This document shows, piece by piece, positions 61,673 to 64,000 of a stretch of 64,000 nt of DNA. The notes below the pieces were generated by a model, which saw only the letters and a program-made list of their open reading frames with translations, searched no databases and was not told where the DNA came from. The first letter of the stretch is position 1; every line of letters begins with the position of its first letter. Both the position numbers and the translations under genes were made by a program. The DNA is from Mycobacterium yunnanensis (GTDB taxonomy: Bacteria; Actinomycetota; Actinomycetes; Mycobacteriales; Mycobacteriaceae): the NCBI RefSeq assembly GCF_025823185.1, contig NZ_JACKVK010000008.1:670312-734311 (forward strand), in the 5' to 3' direction.

Positions 61673-61896
61673 GCATCCTCGTCTGTCGAGCAGCAGCCGT
61701 CTCAACCTGCACACGAGTGTGGCACACCTCACAGGCGGTTTGGGCAGGTTGCCTATGCTGAACGGCGATGGTCGACGCCGACTCTCGAAAGCCGTTGCAG
61801 AAGTGAGACTCCGGACCGACTGCCGGTATGGGGTATCACCAGACCACCCACCGGGTAGTCCCCGACGGACGTTTGACACTCAATCCGAGGAGAGCC
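61673..61896. promoter_or_regulatory. Divergent promoter region of the sugar uptake and alpha-glucosidase genes
   Basis: These 224 bases separate the LpqY-like gene from the alpha-glucosidase gene. GTGTG-G-CACAC near 61713-61725 is a short inverted repeat that might be an operator. No regulator gene is adjacent, and I could not assign -10 or -35 boxes with confidence. Confidence 0.45.
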
Positions 61897-63534
61897 GTGA
61901 CATCCGCCGAATCCTGGTGGCAGACCGCCGTCGTCTACCAGGTCTACATCCGCAGCTTCGCCGACGGAAGCGGTGACGGGGTCGGCGACATCGCCGGTCT
62001 GCGCGACCGTCTGCCGTACCTGGCGCAGCTCGGCGTCGACGCGATCTGGATCAACCCCTGGTACCCGTCCCCGCTGGCCGACGGTGGCTACGACGTCGCC
62101 GACTACCGCGACATCGAGCCGCTGTACGGAACGCTCGCCGAGGCCGACCTGGTGATCGCCGAGGCGCACGAGGCCGGCATCCGGGTGCTTCTCGACATCG
62201 TGCCCAACCACAGCTCGGACCACCACCAGTGGTTCGTCGCGGCCCTGGCGGGTGATCCAAAGGCACGCCAGCGCTACCACTTTCGCCCAGGGCGGGGCCC
62301 CGACGGCGAACAGCCGCCCAACGACTGGCAGAGCGTCTTCGGCGGGCCCGCCTGGACCAGGCTGCCCGACGGCCAGTGGTACCTGCACCTTTTCGCGCCC
62401 GGTCAACCCGACTTCAACTGGGAGAACCCGGAGGTGCGCGCGGAATTCGAGGACGTCCTGGCGTTCTGGTTCGACAAGGGCGTCGACGGCTTCCGCATCG
62501 ACGTCGCCCACGGGTTGGTGAAGGCCGACGGGTTGCCCGACGGCGGCCCCGGCCACGACGCCGCACCGACGTTGGTTCAGCACAACGAGTCTCACCCCGC
62601 ATGGGACCAAGACGGCGTGCACGAGATCTACCGCGGATGGCGCAAGGTCGCGAACCGCTATGCCCCCGAGCGCATCTTCATCGCCGAGGCGTGGGTGCCC
62701 AACAACGAGCGGCTGGCTCGCTATCTGCGCCCGGACGAGCTGCAGACCGCGTTCCAATTCGACTTCCTCCGTGCGCCGTGGCGGGCGGAGATCCTGCGGA
62801 CCGTCGTCGACGACGCCGTCACCGAGGCGGCTTCCGTCGGCGCCCCGCCAACCTGGGTGCTGTCCAACCACGACGTCACCCGCACCGTCACCCGGTACGC
62901 GCGGTCCCAACCCGACCACCTCATCGAGACCGACTGGGAGCGCACCCGTTGGGCCGAGGAACCCGCCGACTACGAGACGGGACTGCGCCGTGCCCGGGCT
63001 GCCGCGTTGCTGCAGCTGGCCCTGCCGGGGACGGCCTACGTCTACCAAGGCGAGGAGCTCGGCCTCGAGGAGGTCGAGGACCTGCCGAACGACGTGCGCG
63101 AAGACCCCATCTGGGAACAGTCCGGCCACACCGACGTCGGTCGCGACGGCTGCCGCGTGCCGCTGCCGTGGTCGGGTGACGCTGCGCCCTACGGATTCTC
63201 GACCGGCGCCACGACCTGGCTGCCGCAGCCGTCGAACTGGGGGTCGCGCACGGCCGCCGCGCAAGACCTCGACCCGGATTCGACGCTCAACCTGTACCGC
63301 CGCGCGCTGTCGGTGCGGGCGGCGACGTGGGTCGACGCGGGGGAGCTGGAATGGATCGAGACCGCGCCCGAGGTGGCCGCGTTTCGGCGGGGTGACGCTC
63401 AATGCTGGGTCAACACCGGGACTGCACCGGTGAACCTGCCGGTCGGGGCCGAGGTGATGCTGGCGTCGGTGGCGGGCATCTCCACCACACTGCCGTCGGA
63501 CGCGACGGCGTGGCTGAGCGCCCCGGGTTCCTGA
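61897..63534 (+). CDS. aglA: Alpha-glucosidase, glycoside hydrolase family 13
   Basis: This 545-residue cytoplasmic enzyme hydrolyses alpha-linked glucose from oligosaccharides. The GH13 blocks are DIVPNH near residue 105, GFRIDVAHG near residue 200 (nucleophile Asp), IFIAEAW near residue 260 (acid/base Glu) and LSNHDVTR near residue 325 (transition-state Asp). GTG 61897 has GAGGAGAG just upstream and lies at the start of the first conserved strand (SWWQTAVVYQVYIRSFAD). Its stop abuts the stop of the convergent small HTH-like gene with no gap. With the importer it forms a complete uptake-and-hydrolysis pair for an alpha-glucoside. It resembles the M. tuberculosis aglA product. Confidence 0.9.
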   Translation: MTSAESWWQTAVVYQVYIRSFADGSGDGVGDIAGLRDRLPYLAQLGVDAIWINPWYPSPLADGGYDVADYRDIEPLYGTLAEADLVIAEAHEAGIRVLLDIVPNHSSDHHQWFVAALAGDPKARQRYHFRPGRGPDGEQPPNDWQSVFGGPAWTRLPDGQWYLHLFAPGQPDFNWENPEVRAEFEDVLAFWFDKGVDGFRIDVAHGLVKADGLPDGGPGHDAAPTLVQHNESHPAWDQDGVHEIYRGWRKVANRYAPERIFIAEAWVPNNERLARYLRPDELQTAFQFDFLRAPWRAEILRTVVDDAVTEAASVGAPPTWVLSNHDVTRTVTRYARSQPDHLIETDWERTRWAEEPADYETGLRRARAAALLQLALPGTAYVYQGEELGLEEVEDLPNDVREDPIWEQSGHTDVGRDGCRVPLPWSGDAAPYGFSTGATTWLPQPSNWGSRTAAAQDLDPDSTLNLYRRALSVRAATWVDAGELEWIETAPEVAAFRRGDAQCWVNTGTAPVNLPVGAEVMLASVAGISTTLPSDATAWLSAPGS

Positions 63535-63957
63535 CTAGCTGGTGGCCCACTGCCTCTGTTCGGGGAAGAGATGCTGGGCGGCGGTGACGACGTGATGGTT
63601 GCGGTGGCGCACCGCGTCGAGTTCGGTGACCGTCTCGACCACGGGGGCCACCGGCGGGAGCGGTGTCGGCTCAGGGGCGGCCGTCACTGCGCCCGGCTGG
63701 GGCATGGCGCGCTCGATGCCGAGAACGTCGCCGATCTCGGCCCAACTGATCCCCGCGTCGTGTGCTGCCAGCGCCGCCACCTGCACGGCGTGCGACGCGG
63801 ATTGCAGGTTCTTGCACTCGCGCTTCCACTTGGCATTGCGCCTCGCGGCGTCGAGCGTGGCCTGCGCATCGACCAGACGATCCAGCTCCGGGCTGGTTCG
63901 AGACGACGAGCGGACTTCCGTGTTCGCCTCGCGACGACGGCCCCTGAAACTGTTCAT
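63535..63957 (-). CDS. Small HTH-like protein (paralogue of the gene at 31369)
   Basis: This 140-residue protein has a basic N-terminus, an alanine-rich helical region (residues 25-65), the block AAHDAGISWAEIGDVLGIERA near residue 65 shared with the 31369-31662 product (AAHDAGATWTEIGDLLGINRA), and an extra proline/valine-rich C-terminal part of about 50 residues. GGGGG lies about eleven bases before ATG 63957. It converges on the alpha-glucosidase gene. DNA binding through the conserved block is inferred. The promoter may continue beyond the right edge of the window. Confidence 0.75.
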   Translation of the reverse strand: MNSFRGRRREANTEVRSSSRTSPELDRLVDAQATLDAARRNAKWKRECKNLQSASHAVQVAALAAHDAGISWAEIGDVLGIERAMPQPGAVTAAPEPTPLPPVAPVVETVTELDAVRHRNHHVVTAAQHLFPEQRQWATS

Positions 63958-63983
63958 GTGTTTGCCGATCCCCCAATCAGTGA
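63958..63983 (-). promoter_or_regulatory. Conserved upstream block, copy 2
   Basis: These 26 bases immediately before the small HTH-like gene match 31664-31689 at 24 of 26 positions, including the G-run and the bases up to the start codon. Similarity falls off further upstream. Confidence 0.6.
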
Positions 63984-64000
63984 ACCAATGATTACAGCCC

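Noticed and set aside
61753..63402. 549-codon minus-strand frame opposite the alpha-glucosidase
   Set aside because: The plus frame has every GH13 catalytic block; the antisense frame is a codon-bias artefact.
1..64000. CRISPR array, rRNA or tRNA genes
   Set aside because: No regularly spaced direct repeats, rRNA-like stretches or cloverleaf sequences with CCA-type ends were seen by eye.

Overview
The window comes from a high-GC actinobacterium, almost certainly a mycobacterium of the environmental, rapidly growing kind (Mycolicibacterium-like). The evidence is a mycolic-acid methyltransferase pair next to lipG and an ABC1-kinase gene, in the same order as the M. tuberculosis mmaA locus (Rv0642c-Rv0647c, recalled from memory). 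Further evidence is an Rv0648-like alpha-mannosidase followed after one gene by an Rv0650-like sugar kinase, a PE-PPE-domain esterase and a LpqY-SugABC-type importer.

Region A (1-24 kb) is an exopolysaccharide island. It begins at the tail of an IS481-type transposase and is more AT-rich and more loosely packed than the rest. It encodes a complete-looking Wzx/Wzy/Wzc set: a flippase, a polymerase, a chain-length regulator/BY-kinase and a matching low-molecular-weight tyrosine phosphatase that appears to start at CTG. Around these lie four GT4 glycosyltransferase units (one fused to a methyltransferase), UDP-glucose dehydrogenase, a UDP-glucuronate-epimerase-like enzyme, a WcaF-type acetyltransferase, an SGNH lipoprotein, a GH28 polygalacturonase-type lipoprotein, a DUF4012 protein and small secreted proteins. 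A decayed GDP-L-fucose synthase gene shows that the sugar repertoire has changed. I see no initiating sugar-phosphate transferase. The inferred product is an uronic-acid-containing, O-acetylated, O- or C-methylated surface polysaccharide.

Region B (24-33.7 kb) holds cell-envelope core genes: secreted proteins, a PE-PPE esterase with a charged repeat tail, two cyclopropane/methoxy mycolate synthases, two LipG-like hydrolases, the ABC1 kinase, a small HTH-like protein and a Gly/Ala/Pro-repeat lipoprotein.

Region C (33.7-42.9 kb) is a mixed accessory stretch: two DinB-family proteins, a flavodoxin-like reductase, a HicB-like protein, a broken YheO-like regulator, a class V aminotransferase, an AI-2E-family transporter, glutaminase, an MFS exporter and a WYL regulator. 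The dinB pair and the WYL gene carry the same TAGGAC-N7-GTCCTA operator at almost the same distance from the start codon, so they probably form one regulon.

Region D (42.9-48.6 kb) is an alpha-mannosidase/parvulin-like/ROK kinase operon. Region E (48.6-56.1 kb) is an aromatic or polycyclic catabolic cluster: two flavin monooxygenases, a fumarylacetoacetase-family hydrolase, a ring-cleavage-type dioxygenase, a ferredoxin and a P450. A TetR repressor appears to control it through a 14-bp palindrome found in both promoter regions. Region F (56.1-64 kb) is a sugar ABC importer operon with a DUF4032 protein and a divergent GH13 alpha-glucosidase. The window closes with a paralogue of the small HTH-like gene of region B that also shares its upstream sequence.

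I saw no rRNA, tRNA or CRISPR array.
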